From Bacillota bacterium (GTDB lineage Bacteria; Bacillota_A; Clostridia; Lachnospirales; Lachnospiraceae): a stretch of DNA of 17,178 nucleotides. Position 1 is the stretch's first letter; each line of letters opens with the position of its first letter. The notes beneath the pieces are model-generated. The model searched no databases. It had not been told where the DNA came from and saw only the letters and a program-made list of their open reading frames with translations. Location: NCBI GenBank assembly GCA_023443925.1, contig JAEZSL010000278.1, forward strand, positions 1-17,178. Direction: 5' to 3'. Position numbers and translations under genes: made by a program. This document shows, in pieces, positions 1 to 7,294 of this stretch.

Positions 1-1
1 T

Positions 2-910
2 ATCCTGGATTATTATGATGAAAAGTCCAGGGGAGGCTATATATCCCTGATTATAATCGAACACAGTTTTATCAGCCAGCAGGGAAAAGCCAGCAGCGGG
101 CAGCTGTCCATTGCAGAGGACAGTGTGGTAGAAGAATTGAAAAAACTGTCGGAAGTCATCCATAAGAACGGTTCAAAATGTGTTATGCAGATTAACCATG
201 CCGGTATAGCTGCCAAAAAGGAAGTCACCGGTATGGAGATAGTCGGTCCGTCTGCTGCAGTCAGTCCTCTTATTTCAAAAGGTGAATCCGATGGGAGTGC
301 CTCCTTTCATGAGCTTACCTCTAAGGAGATTGCGGAAATTGTATCTGATTTCAGCAATGCCGCACGTCGTGTGAAAGAAGCAGGATTTGACGGAGTGGAA
401 ATCCACTCGGCTCATGGATATCTTCTGCATCAGTTCTTTTCACCGCTGAGCAACAGCCGCACAGATGAATATGGCGGTTCACTGCTTAACCGCATCCGCA
501 TTCACCTGGAAGTAATCAAGGCAGTGAGGGAAGCGGTAGGTAATGATTATCCCGTACTTTTGAGAATGGGCGCAGCGGATTATATAGAAGGCGGTGCAGA
601 TCTGAAAGATAGTATAACAGCCGCGTTAGAATACGAAAAAGCGAGGGTGGATATTCTGGATATATCCGGCGGCTTCCGTGGATTTACAATACCTGGATAC
701 GCAGGTGGTCAGGGCTATTTTGCGCCAATTACAGAAGCCATCAGGCAGAAAGTTGCGGTACCTGTAATTCTCACCGGAGGTATTACAGATGCAGAAGCAG
801 CAGAAGAACTGTTGGCGGAAGGAAAAGCAGATCTAATCGGAGTAGGCAGGGCAATCTTGCAGGATTCTGAATGGGCAAAACAGGCAATCCTTTCTTTAAG
901 TGAGAAATAA
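2..910 (+). CDS. Old Yellow Enzyme family FMN-dependent NAD(P)H oxidoreductase, 5' end outside the window
   Basis: The reading frame is open from base 2 to the stop at 908-910. About 302 residues are visible, so roughly 35-40 N-terminal residues lie upstream; the internal GTG at 125 is not a real start. Family marks, numbered from the first visible residue, are a QINHAG substrate/FMN segment, a HSAH motif with the two active-site histidines at about 135 and 138, then LLHQFFSPLSN and RTDEYGGS, and a C-terminal PVILTGG / GVGRA region that binds the FMN phosphate. The protein stops after the TIM barrel, so it is the short YqjM/OYE type without the 4Fe-4S and second flavin domains of 2,4-dienoyl-CoA reductase. 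It is expected to be a cytosolic enzyme reducing alpha,beta-unsaturated carbonyl compounds; the real substrate cannot be read from sequence. No clear terminator follows it. Confidence 0.93.
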   Translation: MLDYYDEKSRGGYISLIIIEHSFISQQGKASSGQLSIAEDSVVEELKKLSEVIHKNGSKCVMQINHAGIAAKKEVTGMEIVGPSAAVSPLISKGESDGSASFHELTSKEIAEIVSDFSNAARRVKEAGFDGVEIHSAHGYLLHQFFSPLSNSRTDEYGGSLLNRIRIHLEVIKAVREAVGNDYPVLLRMGAADYIEGGADLKDSITAALEYEKARVDILDISGGFRGFTIPGYAGGQGYFAPITEAIRQKVAVPVILTGGITDAEAAEELLAEGKADLIGVGRAILQDSEWAKQAILSLSEK

Positions 911-1140
911 CAGCAGATAATGATTTCAGGCTGTGCAGACACATCAAAAACTAAAAGGTACCAGGAATACTATTAAGCTCCTTCATGTAATAGGCAGTTA
1001 AGTAAAACTGTTTATCATGGAGGAGTTTTTTAAATCCGCTAATAAAAAATTTTCATCCGGAGGAATCATTACAGCAATTTTGCATGAGAGATCTGGAAAA
1101 TATTAGGTCGTGTATGGTAAATAATAACTTAAATATGGCA
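911..1140. other. Intergenic stretch with no convincing gene
   Basis: AT-rich DNA between the oxidoreductase and the regulator. A 29-codon open frame (1017-1106, plus strand) starts with ATG but has no Shine-Dalgarno sequence in front and no recognisable product, so I do not call it. A weak CAGTT/AACTG hairpin lies near 997-1012 but is too short to be a terminator. Confidence 0.5.
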
Positions 1141-1157
1141 AATTATAGCATATAATT
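1141..1157. promoter_or_regulatory. AT-rich palindrome upstream of the tetR promoter
   Basis: A perfect inverted repeat with arms AATTATA and TATAATT and a 3-bp GCA centre. It ends 12 bp before the -35 box at 1170. A second palindrome of the same 7-3-7 geometry lies at 1209-1225. Either could be an operator, but palindromes this AT-rich also arise by chance. Confidence 0.3.
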
Positions 1158-1169
1158 GTGCGAAATTGG

Positions 1170-1198
1170 TTGAAAAATGGAAAATACAAGCGTATAAT
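1170..1198 (+). promoter_or_regulatory. Sigma-A promoter of the TetR regulator gene
   Basis: TTGAAA (1170-1175), a 17-bp spacer and a perfect TATAAT (1193-1198). Transcription should start near 1205, giving a leader of about 30 nt before the ATG at 1237. Confidence 0.8.
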
Positions 1199-1208
1199 GT
1201 AGATTATG

Positions 1209-1225
1209 TATATAAATATTATATA
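1209..1225. promoter_or_regulatory. Palindrome over the tetR transcription start, possible operator
   Basis: Perfect inverted repeat, arms TATATAA and TTATATA with a 3-bp centre, beginning 11 bp after the -10 box. The position suits autorepression by the adjacent TetR protein. It does not resemble the GC-containing palindrome at 1821-1840, so at most one of the two is likely to be the TetR site. Confidence 0.3.
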
Positions 1226-1236
1226 TTGGGAGTGCT

Positions 1237-1806
1237 ATGATTAAAAAAGAGCTGATAAGAAAGAGTGCAATAAAGATTATTGCCCGGGATGGATTTTACA
1301 ATGCCAACGTAAAAAAGATAGCAGACGAGGCCGGGATAGCGGTAGGTACGGTCTACCTGTATTTTAAGAATAAAGAAGATATTTTAGATTATATTTTCTG
1401 CATTGAAAATCAAAAAAGAGCGGATTTTATTAATGAATTATACCTTAAAGGAGAAACTCTTGAAGCAGTCCTGGAGCATTTTCTGGATTATCATTTCGAT
1501 TGTTTTAAAAATGATCTGGATACCGTAAAGGTTCTGTATATGGAATTGACCACAGTAAATTCCATTAAAGAACAGCAGGCAAAATTCTATATGAATCATG
1601 TTTATGAAGCTTTCGTTAATATCTTAAACAGGGAGAAGCTAAAAGGGGGGATCAATGCAGAACTGGATGTTGAGGTCTTAGCAACTTCAATATTATACTT
1701 TTTACGTATATATTCCTACAATATGCTGCTGAAGGATAATACGGCCAATTATGAAAGTTTAAAGTCACATTTAAGAGCTTTTCTGCTGCATGGTATAAGG
1801 GGATAA
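1237..1806 (+). CDS. TetR/AcrR family transcriptional regulator, FadR-like
   Basis: A 189-residue protein of normal TetR length. The N-terminal helix-turn-helix (about residues 25-47) has the family signature GTVYLYFKNKEDIL; the rest is an all-helical ligand/dimer domain. The signature and the C-terminal layout (a LDVEVLATSILYF stretch near residue 142) resemble Bacillus FadR (YsiA), which is released from DNA by long-chain acyl-CoA. The start is ATG 1237 with GGGAG 4 nt upstream, slightly close, and the gene has its own strong promoter. A near-perfect FadR-box palindrome follows the stop by 14 bp. The TetR call is firm; acyl-CoA as ligand is inference from motif and operator resemblance, and the oxidoreductase upstream or the chemoreceptor downstream are possible targets. 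Confidence 0.9.
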   Translation: MIKKELIRKSAIKIIARDGFYNANVKKIADEAGIAVGTVYLYFKNKEDILDYIFCIENQKRADFINELYLKGETLEAVLEHFLDYHFDCFKNDLDTVKVLYMELTTVNSIKEQQAKFYMNHVYEAFVNILNREKLKGGINAELDVEVLATSILYFLRIYSYNMLLKDNTANYESLKSHLRAFLLHGIRG

Positions 1807-1820
1807 AGTTTTATACAAAA

Positions 1821-1840
1821 ATGAATGACAGTTCATTCAT
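1821..1840. promoter_or_regulatory. FadR-box-like operator palindrome
   Basis: Perfect inverted repeat of 8-bp arms, ATGAATGA and TCATTCAT, around CAGT. From memory, the Bacillus FadR box consensus is TGAATGAMTANTCATTCA; this site matches both 7-bp half-sites exactly and differs only in the centre. It is not a terminator because no T-run follows. A TATACA hexamer (1812-1817) just upstream could be a -10 box, which would put the palindrome over the transcription start of the chemoreceptor leader, but no good -35 is visible. Confidence 0.6.
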
Positions 1841-1860
1841 ATTGGAGCACATGGCATAAA

Positions 1861-2120
1861 CCATCTGCTGGCAGGTGGCCTGCTGCTTCAAATCAAGGTG
1901 TGAATTAGGCACCATATAATTCATGCCTTTCTGGCATAAATCGTGAAGAATAACGGCTTTTGCTATTCTTCTAATGACTCGCATGCATTTCGCGAGGCAA
2001 TTCACATTTATAACCATGCATACCGTAAGCCACGCTTGTGGTACTGCCAAAATAAGAAGTGTGAAATGTCTTTTCTTTCACGCTTACGTAACATGGCTTT
2101 TTCATTGTACGCCAGGTTAC
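1861..2120 (+). ncRNA. Candidate structured RNA or long 5' leader of the chemoreceptor gene
   Basis: The 354 bp between tetR and the chemoreceptor gene has no credible ORF but a dense run of stems. They are: 1861-1867/1872-1878 (one U-G pair that exists only in plus-strand RNA); ATGCC/GGCAT at 1923-1937; GAAGAATA/TATTCTTC at 1945-1971; CTCGC/GCGAG at 1978-1996; an enclosing stem CGTAAGC/GCTTACG at 2024-2030 and 2082-2088 that holds hairpins CCAC/GTGG (2030-2041) and GTGAAA/TTTCAC (2061-2081), with base 2030 shared between two stems; and a long hairpin at 2088-2120, GTAAC/GTTAC plus TGGC/GCCA. I do not see the conserved core of a c-di-GMP, cobalamin or other common riboswitch. It could be a novel cis-regulatory RNA, a separate small RNA, or several independent hairpins. 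Confidence 0.45.
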
Positions 2121-2160
2121 ATATCATCCGGATAAATATAAGAATTTAAGGGAGTATTTT

Positions 2161-4341
2161 ATGTATCGAAAATTAAAAGATAGTTTATTATTTAAGCAAA
2201 TATTAGTAAGTGGTGCCACAGTTATAGCAGTTGTTGTTATTTTAACCCTCATAAGTTACATTAAGACCAGCAGAGCGGTTACCGAAGAAATAGAAAAACA
2301 GCTGGATGTGAAACTGGAGAATGTAATAAGCAGTATATTAAGCGCCGAAAAAAACATTGAGAATGAGATCATGATTATAAGTGACCTGCAGACTGTAAAA
2401 AACTTTAGTTCCGGCAGCAACGGAAATGAAATAAAAAGCATACTTTCTGATTACGCAAATCAGCAAAGTGATATTGTGGACAACTTGTTTATTGCAGATA
2501 TTAACGGTGATGTTTTATATGATAGTGTGAATAATACCCTTACCGGAACCAACGTTTCCGACAGGGATTATTTTACGGCATCAAAAGGCGGCAGCCTTTT
2601 CTGGAGTGATATTTTAGAATCCAGGTTATCCGGTAATATGGTACAGGTAGTTAGTCTTCCTGTTTATAATACCAATAAAGAAATAACAGGAATCATAGCG
2701 GCATCCATAAAATTTAATTATATTACCGGTATACTGGATCAGGTTAAGGTCGGAAACCAGGGATATGCCTACCTTATCGACAAGGAGGGTAAACTGATCT
2801 ACCATCCGGATAAGGCTTTACTTAATACAAAGATATCAGATCTGGGGGTTTCTGAGCTGACCGCAGCACAGCCGGATATGACAGCAGGTCAATCGGATAA
2901 AATCCAGTACAAATTCCACGGAGTTGAAAAGCTGAATATATATAAACCCATTAATAACTGGTCTTTATCCCTCAATGCGGCGAAGCAGGAATATATTCAG
3001 CCGGTGACTGCCTTAAAGAATGATTTAATCGTTATTGGCGTTATCTGCCTAATTTTAGGTGTTTTTATCTCAGCTTTTATTAGTTTTAATATCGTACGGC
3101 GTGTTAAACGGTTAAAAGATGTGATATTTACTGCCGCAGAAGGAAATCTGCAGGTAAAAGCAGCCGAAAAAAACTTAAAACAGTGTTGGGAGATCATGAA
3201 ATGCGATCAGAAAGAGTGCATCGCTTACGGTGCAGCCGATTTAAAATGCTGGGATATGCCGGGTACCCTATGCCATGGTGAGGCTCAGGAGAATGTTATT
3301 ATCAAACTGGATAAGTGTAAGCAATGCCAAACTTATATATTATCACAAGGTGATGAAATCCAACAGATGGGGCGAAGTATGAACACTATGTTTTCTAGCT
3401 TTGGCAGCATGGTAGTCAATATCCGGAATGTTGCGGATAATCTGCTGGATTCCAGTAAAATCCTGTCTGCCAATGCGGAAGAAAACAGTGTAGCTTCCGA
3501 AGAAATTGCCAAAAGTATGAACGAGATTACCTCCGGTTCGGAGGAACAGGTAAATTATATTGGTGTGACAAACACTTTGGTACAGGAAATGAATGAATAC
3601 ATGCATAAATCGGATACGGCTGCAAAAGAAATGTCAAAAAGAGCGGATGAGGTTTATAAAAATTCCGAAAACGGCCAGACTGTAATTGATAATACCATGG
3701 AGCACATGACTGATATAAGGGAAGGCTCAGAGATTACTGTTGAACTGATGAATTCCCTGCATAATAAATCGGATGAAATTGGCAATATAAATAAAGCGAT
3801 AGAAGAAATATCCGAACAGACAAATCTTTTAGCCCTAAATGCAGCAATCGAGGCTTCAAGGGCCGGAGAAGCCGGCAGAGGCTTTTCCGTAGTGGCGGAT
3901 GAAATCAGGAAGCTTGCAACGCAGGCCCAGGAATCAGCCAAAGGAATCCAGAATTTAATAAGACAGATCCAGGCGGATATTTTACAGGCCAATAATCAGA
4001 TTGTCCTGGAAAATAAAAAAGTTGAAGATGGAATTGTCTCGGTCCTGGAATCCAGAAATGCATTTCTTCTTATTAAGAAAAATATTAATGAAGTCGTACA
4101 AAATATCCAAACTGTGGTTTCGGAAGTTGATAAAACCCAGAAGTCCAGTAACCAGGTTGCCCGGTCCATCGAGAGTATTGTTGAGATTGTACAGGCATCT
4201 TCCGCAGGAGCAGAAGAAGTTGCGGCCACAACCGAGGAGCAGACTGCTGTAACGGAAGAAATCGCTGCTTCTGCACAGGTCTTAAGAAATATGGCAGATC
4301 AGCTGATAACATCCATTGCCAGCATTAAAGTAACGAATTAA
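2161..4341 (+). CDS. Methyl-accepting chemotaxis protein with Cache sensor and two-CW cysteine insert
   Basis: A 726-residue inner-membrane chemoreceptor. Transmembrane helix 1 spans about residues 13-34. An extracellular dCache-type sensor covers about 35-288, with an SDRDYF motif near 130 and a [16 protein letters not shown] motif in the second half. Helix 2 spans about 289-312 and a HAMP segment starts at 313. Residues 342-389 form an insert with seven cysteines (342, 348, 353, 363, 371, 386, 389) and the CW...CW spacing of the two-CW domain, which may bind metal or sense redox. The rest is the cytoplasmic coiled coil, with the kinase-binding tip ([20 protein letters not shown]) near 551-570. 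No C-terminal NWETF-like receptor-binding tail is present. The start is set by AAGGGAG 6 nt upstream of ATG 2161. The ligand is unknown. Confidence 0.95.
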   Translation: MYRKLKDSLLFKQILVSGATVIAVVVILTLISYIKTSRAVTEEIEKQLDVKLENVISSILSAEKNIENEIMIISDLQTVKNFSSGSNGNEIKSILSDYANQQSDIVDNLFIADINGDVLYDSVNNTLTGTNVSDRDYFTASKGGSLFWSDILESRLSGNMVQVVSLPVYNTNKEITGIIAASIKFNYITGILDQVKVGNQGYAYLIDKEGKLIYHPDKALLNTKISDLGVSELTAAQPDMTAGQSDKIQYKFHGVEKLNIYKPINNWSLSLNAAKQEYIQPVTALKNDLIVIGVICLILGVFISAFISFNIVRRVKRLKDVIFTAAEGNLQVKAAEKNLKQCWEIMKCDQKECIAYGAADLKCWDMPGTLCHGEAQENVIIKLDKCKQCQTYILSQGDEIQQMGRSMNTMFSSFGSMVVNIRNVADNLLDSSKILSANAEENSVASEEIAKSMNEITSGSEEQVNYIGVTNTLVQEMNEYMHKSDTAAKEMSKRADEVYKNSENGQTVIDNTMEHMTDIREGSEITVELMNSLHNKSDEIGNINKAIEEISEQTNLLALNAAIEASRAGEAGRGFSVVADEIRKLATQAQESAKGIQNLIRQIQADILQANNQIVLENKKVEDGIVSVLESRNAFLLIKKNINEVVQNIQTVVSEVDKTQKSSNQVARSIESIVEIVQASSAGAEEVAATTEEQTAVTEEIAASAQVLRNMADQLITSIASIKVTN

Positions 4342-4346
4342 ATGTT

Positions 4347-6191
4347 TTAGGGCAGGACTTTATTTTTGGATATATCAAGATCACCGGGACTTTGAAATCC
4401 GATACCATTTTTTAAGCTGCCCAATTTACCGGTACCTGTAATGCTGTTATTTTGGAGTATACTGCCCTTACTGCCTGTTCCCACATAGATACCGTAATTA
4501 GCTGTATCAGCAATCACATTGTCACCTATATAACTTCCGGGGGCATTACTGATATAGATGCCGTTCCGGCTGCTGGACCTGATGATGTTTTTCTTTAAAG
4601 AAAAACCATTTACCGAGCTGTTGTCTCCGGTAATATGAATTCCGTCATCATTTTTAGCAGCGTTTGAGCCTTTAATTTTGTTCTCATTGATGGTTCCGGA
4701 GCCTAACTGGTAAGCATAGATACCATATCTTTGATAGCCGGATATTTTGTTACCGGTTATTGCTGCATCGTTACTCTGCTGATATATGGCAATTCCGCAA
4801 TCTCCCGGGGATGAAACCGTATTGTATGTCACGGTGCATGAAATACTTTGATTGTACAAAAAGATTCCTGTCTTACCGGGAACAGATATAGAATTTTTCG
4901 TTATGGCAGCCTGGGAGGAAGCAGCGAGGCCGATACCGCCTTCGGTGCTTCCTTTAGCCCCGGTATTCGTAAGTATATTTTCTGTTATCAGGGCGGAATT
5001 ACTTCCGTTAATGAGATAGATTCCATTTTTTTGTGTTTCGGTTATGGTATTGGAGGAAATATTTGAAGCTACCGTACTCTCCAGAAACATCCCATAGCGG
5101 GCGGTATTACCAATGGTATTATTTTCAATGGTTACTCCGGTTAAAGGTCTTTCCGGGTTACCGATGGTGCGGATACCGTCACCCCACAAAGGACCGGAGG
5201 AGGATTGGTATTCCTTGATATCCTCTATTCTGTTATTTTTGATGACTATATTGTAGTTATCCGGAAGCGGTTCCTGCTTTGTAGCGGTTAACGCATCCAG
5301 ATAGTACTGGTTATTGATATAGGTATAGGCCAGGATTCCAAGGCCTGCATTTTTTATGGTATTATTACTGATTTCCAGATTGACATAATTAAAGGCTTTC
5401 ACAGCGGCTTCCGATAAATCATGCAGTTGATTTCCGGATATTACAATATTTTTATGAAAAACACCTTTCACGGAGGTATGGGAACCGATCGCTCTGGGGT
5501 AATCATAAATATTGCAGTTGGTTATGGAGATGCCGTCACAGGGAAGGTCATCATATACCAGGATTTTGGACTGCATGGAAGGCAGAATCTTATTATTATG
5601 GACAATGTCAATCTGGATTGCTTCCTTTAGAGTGTTCCCGGCATAACCGTATAAGGTGCAGTTATCCACCGAACCGTTTTTTACACCACCGAAAGTTATG
5701 AGATGGCTTCCGCCCGGTACATTGCATAGGGTGGCATCTTTTATTATAACATTGGAGGCATGAATAAAGCGGAACCCTTCCGTACCTTTGCCCAGATTCT
5801 GGATTCTTGAAGAATCCCATATTCCGCCCATAACCGTAATGTTTTCTGTTGTATTGTAACCGCCTTTATCGTGTGTCAGGTCATTTGCAAGGATACCGCC
5901 TTTTAAGTGGTTTTTAAGCAAACGGGCTTTGGGATCGGCTATAATTGTGGTATTGCTGTAGACTCGAAGTTCCTTATCAAGTAGATAGGTACCGGCAGGA
6001 ATTTTAATCGTTAACTGATACGTATTATATTTATTATAATCAAGGAGCCTCTGCAGGTCGGAAGCATTATCCCCTGGTTCTGCAGTTTCCGTTCTTATTG
6101 TGCCCTCTACAGCTTTTACATAAAACTGCCCGAATATGAAGAAAATCACCGGCAGCAGCACCAATAGGCCTGTTAATAATTTCTTTTTCAT
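4347..6191 (-). CDS. Secreted right-handed parallel beta-helix repeat protein
   Basis: A 614-residue protein with a signal peptide or N-terminal anchor (lysines 2-4, hydrophobic 5-22, possible cut after VKA at 27). From about residue 41 the sequence is one long run of PbH1-type coils, each with an N-N-x-I or ISxNxI turn and GI(Y/F)(L/I/V) strands, as in the NosD/pectate-lyase-3 fold. An opening segment, KIPAGTYLL ... YSNTTI, is typical of cell-surface polysaccharide lyases, hydrolases and epimerases. No catalytic acid set is evident, so it may bind or modify a polysaccharide or act structurally. GAGGG lies 6 nt before the ATG, inside the first 72-bp repeat. The gene converges with the chemoreceptor gene, leaving 5 bp between stops and no obvious terminator. 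Transcription probably starts in the triplicated repeats just upstream. Confidence 0.85.
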   Translation of the reverse strand: MKKKLLTGLLVLLPVIFFIFGQFYVKAVEGTIRTETAEPGDNASDLQRLLDYNKYNTYQLTIKIPAGTYLLDKELRVYSNTTIIADPKARLLKNHLKGGILANDLTHDKGGYNTTENITVMGGIWDSSRIQNLGKGTEGFRFIHASNVIIKDATLCNVPGGSHLITFGGVKNGSVDNCTLYGYAGNTLKEAIQIDIVHNNKILPSMQSKILVYDDLPCDGISITNCNIYDYPRAIGSHTSVKGVFHKNIVISGNQLHDLSEAAVKAFNYVNLEISNNTIKNAGLGILAYTYINNQYYLDALTATKQEPLPDNYNIVIKNNRIEDIKEYQSSSGPLWGDGIRTIGNPERPLTGVTIENNTIGNTARYGMFLESTVASNISSNTITETQKNGIYLINGSNSALITENILTNTGAKGSTEGGIGLAASSQAAITKNSISVPGKTGIFLYNQSISCTVTYNTVSSPGDCGIAIYQQSNDAAITGNKISGYQRYGIYAYQLGSGTINENKIKGSNAAKNDDGIHITGDNSSVNGFSLKKNIIRSSSRNGIYISNAPGSYIGDNVIADTANYGIYVGTGSKGSILQNNSITGTGKLGSLKNGIGFQSPGDLDISKNKVLP

Positions 6192-6193
6192 AG

Positions 6194-6416
6194 TTATCCC
6201 TCATGCATAACGCAGACCTGTCTGCGTTACTGCTTTAATAAGTAGTTTGAAAGGAACTTTCAAACTTATCCCTCATGCATAACGCAGACCTGTCTGCGTT
6301 ACTGCCTTAATAAGTAGTTTGAAAGGAACTTTCAAACTTATCCCTCATGCATAACGCAGACCTGTCTGCGTTACTGCCTTAATAAGTAGTTTGAAAGGAA
6401 CTTTCAAACTTATCCC
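6194..6416. repeat. Three tandem 72-bp repeats, each with two perfect inverted repeats
   Basis: Copies lie at 6194-6265, 6266-6337 and 6338-6409, followed by a 7-bp start of a fourth (TTATCCC). Copies 2 and 3 are identical; copy 1 differs at one base (T at 6234 instead of C). Each copy contains inverted repeat 1 (arms TAACGCAGAC and GTCTGCGTTA, 2-bp centre; 6208-6229, 6280-6301, 6352-6373) and inverted repeat 2 (arms AGTTTGAAAG and CTTTCAAACT, GAA centre; 6244-6266, 6316-6338, 6388-6410). The array ends 2 bp before the beta-helix start codon, so copy 1 supplies that gene's ribosome binding site. Near identity points to recent tandem duplication or continuing homogenisation. Confidence 0.97.
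6235..6263 (-). promoter_or_regulatory. Promoter inside each 72-bp repeat, reading into the beta-helix gene
   Basis: On the minus strand, TTGAAA (6258-6263), a 17-bp spacer and TATTAA (6235-6240). The same promoter recurs at 6307-6335 and 6379-6407. Inverted repeat 2 covers the -35 and part of the spacer, while inverted repeat 1 covers the expected start near 6228. This is an operator-like arrangement; alternatively inverted repeat 1 forms a hairpin at the mRNA 5' end. The single base that separates copy 1 from the others lies right after its -10 box. Confidence 0.55.
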
Positions 6417-6569
6417 TTCCTTTAAGTATTACAGAAATTATTCAAAAAGTACTTATATGTCTTTAGTCTACCTCAGAACCACTTAAATGTAAACGGAACA
6501 ACGATTTTTCCAGGGAGGAATATACTGGATAACGATTTATAATCAGGCCGGATTAGGCAGGGAATCGAG
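6417..6569. other. Spacer between the holin-like gene and the 72-bp repeat array
   Basis: AT-rich spacer with no ORF, strong promoter or terminator that I can support. The direct repeat AACGATTT occurs twice (near 6499 and 6532) and may be chance. The holin-like gene might be cotranscribed with the beta-helix gene across this spacer, since I see no stop signal between them. Confidence 0.4.
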
Positions 6570-6968
6570 TTATTTCTTCTCCTCAACCTGCTTAAAGGTT
6601 ACTTCATAGGTACCCATAGAAGCCATAGTTACAATAATTGCATTCAGCATAATGAGTACGGTACGCTCCATAGTAATATGACCGGTAAAATATTCTACAA
6701 AAAACAAAAGAAAGAATGCAATAAAGTATACGACATACCTGGTATGTATTTTCCATACTTTATCCAGAGGTATTTTTAAGAATTGTACAATTAAAGTAGT
6801 AGCTGCTACGGCGCCGGCCATTGTGCCAAGAAAATCCCAGGTCATAAAATTATCAATGGGCGGTGCTGCCCCAAATACCGCAAATAAACTGCTTCGGATC
6901 AAAATTGCCGTTGTATGTACCGGGTGTAACAGAGAAACAAAATGATAAAATAAATCCATATTCCACAT
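6570..6968 (-). CDS. Small holin-like integral membrane protein
   Basis: A 132-residue protein with three predicted membrane helices (about 46-64, 78-94, 103-119) and a charged, lysine-ending tail. The core (GTMAGAVAATTLIVQFLK, then a charged loop and an aromatic helix 2) resembles small holin-like proteins of clostridial genomes and prophages. The start at 6968 is well supported by GGAAGGAG 7 nt upstream, so the roughly 40 residues before the usual family start at MTWDFLG (residue 42) are real and unusual. No endolysin or other phage gene is nearby. It may be a domesticated holin helping protein release or simply an uncharacterised membrane protein. The next gene on the strand encodes the secreted beta-helix protein. 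Confidence 0.7.
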   Translation of the reverse strand: MWNMDLFYHFVSLLHPVHTTAILIRSSLFAVFGAAPPIDNFMTWDFLGTMAGAVAATTLIVQFLKIPLDKVWKIHTRYVVYFIAFFLLFFVEYFTGHITMERTVLIMLNAIIVTMASMGTYEVTFKQVEEKK

Positions 6969-7012
6969 ATCCAGGCTCCTTCCTTTGAAATAACGGTTCT
7001 TGTCTCATTTTC

Positions 7013-7040
7013 ATTATATAACTTTGGTAATTTATTACAA
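7013..7040 (-). promoter_or_regulatory. Promoter of the holin-like gene
   Basis: On the minus strand, TTGTAA (7035-7040), a 16-bp spacer and a perfect TATAAT (7013-7018). The start would be near 7006, giving a leader of about 38 nt. Confidence 0.6.
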
Positions 7041-7097
7041 TGGTTTTTGCATCATCTACAGATTTTTTGCTAATTCTACGTAAGAAAGAAGGCTCTG

Positions 7098-7128
7098 TTG
7101 TATCTTAATTATAGTAATTAAGTATAGT
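7098..7128 (+). promoter_or_regulatory. Promoter with a 19-bp palindromic spacer, MerR-type geometry
   Basis: TTGTAT (7098-7103) and TATAGT (7123-7128) are separated by 19 bp. The spacer is exactly a perfect palindrome, CTTAATTA-TAG-TAATTAAG (7104-7122). Over-long spacers filled by a dyad are the hallmark of promoters activated by MerR-family regulators, which twist the DNA to realign the boxes. No MerR gene is in the window. Transcription would run toward 7295-7946 with a leader of about 160 nt. Confidence 0.4.
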
Positions 7129-7294
7129 CCATATATAAGTTTATAAGAAGGTTGCTATATTTATGAATTGGAATTTGTACTTTTAGCTGCTTGTCAGAAA
7201 TTGAGAAATGTTAATTTGTACTAAGTGAAGATATGGTACTTGCCAGGAAGGATTGATAGAAATTTCTTCTTTCCCCAAAATGGAGGTATTCTAA

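Noticed and set aside
125..910. Internal GTG at 125 as the start of the oxidoreductase
   Set aside because: The frame upstream encodes conserved family sequence back to the window edge, so the gene is cut by the window rather than starting there.
1821..1840. Terminator of the tetR gene
   Set aside because: The stem is AT-rich with no T-run; its match to the FadR-box half-sites is the better explanation.
1861..2120. c-di-GMP or cobalamin riboswitch ahead of the chemoreceptor
   Set aside because: The conserved core sequences of these classes could not be found by eye; kept only as an unclassified structured region.
1811..2149. Short proteins on both strands between tetR and the chemoreceptor gene
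   Set aside because: No Shine-Dalgarno sequence, no recognisable product, and the region is dominated by stem-loops, which explain its sequence better than coding.
6208..6410. Inverted repeats in the 72-bp units as terminators
   Set aside because: Neither dyad is followed by a T-run on either strand, and a terminator three times in front of a start codon with its own ribosome site would make little sense.
6570..6968. Prophage remnant
   Set aside because: Only a holin-like protein is present; no integrase, capsid, portal, tail or lysin gene is visible.
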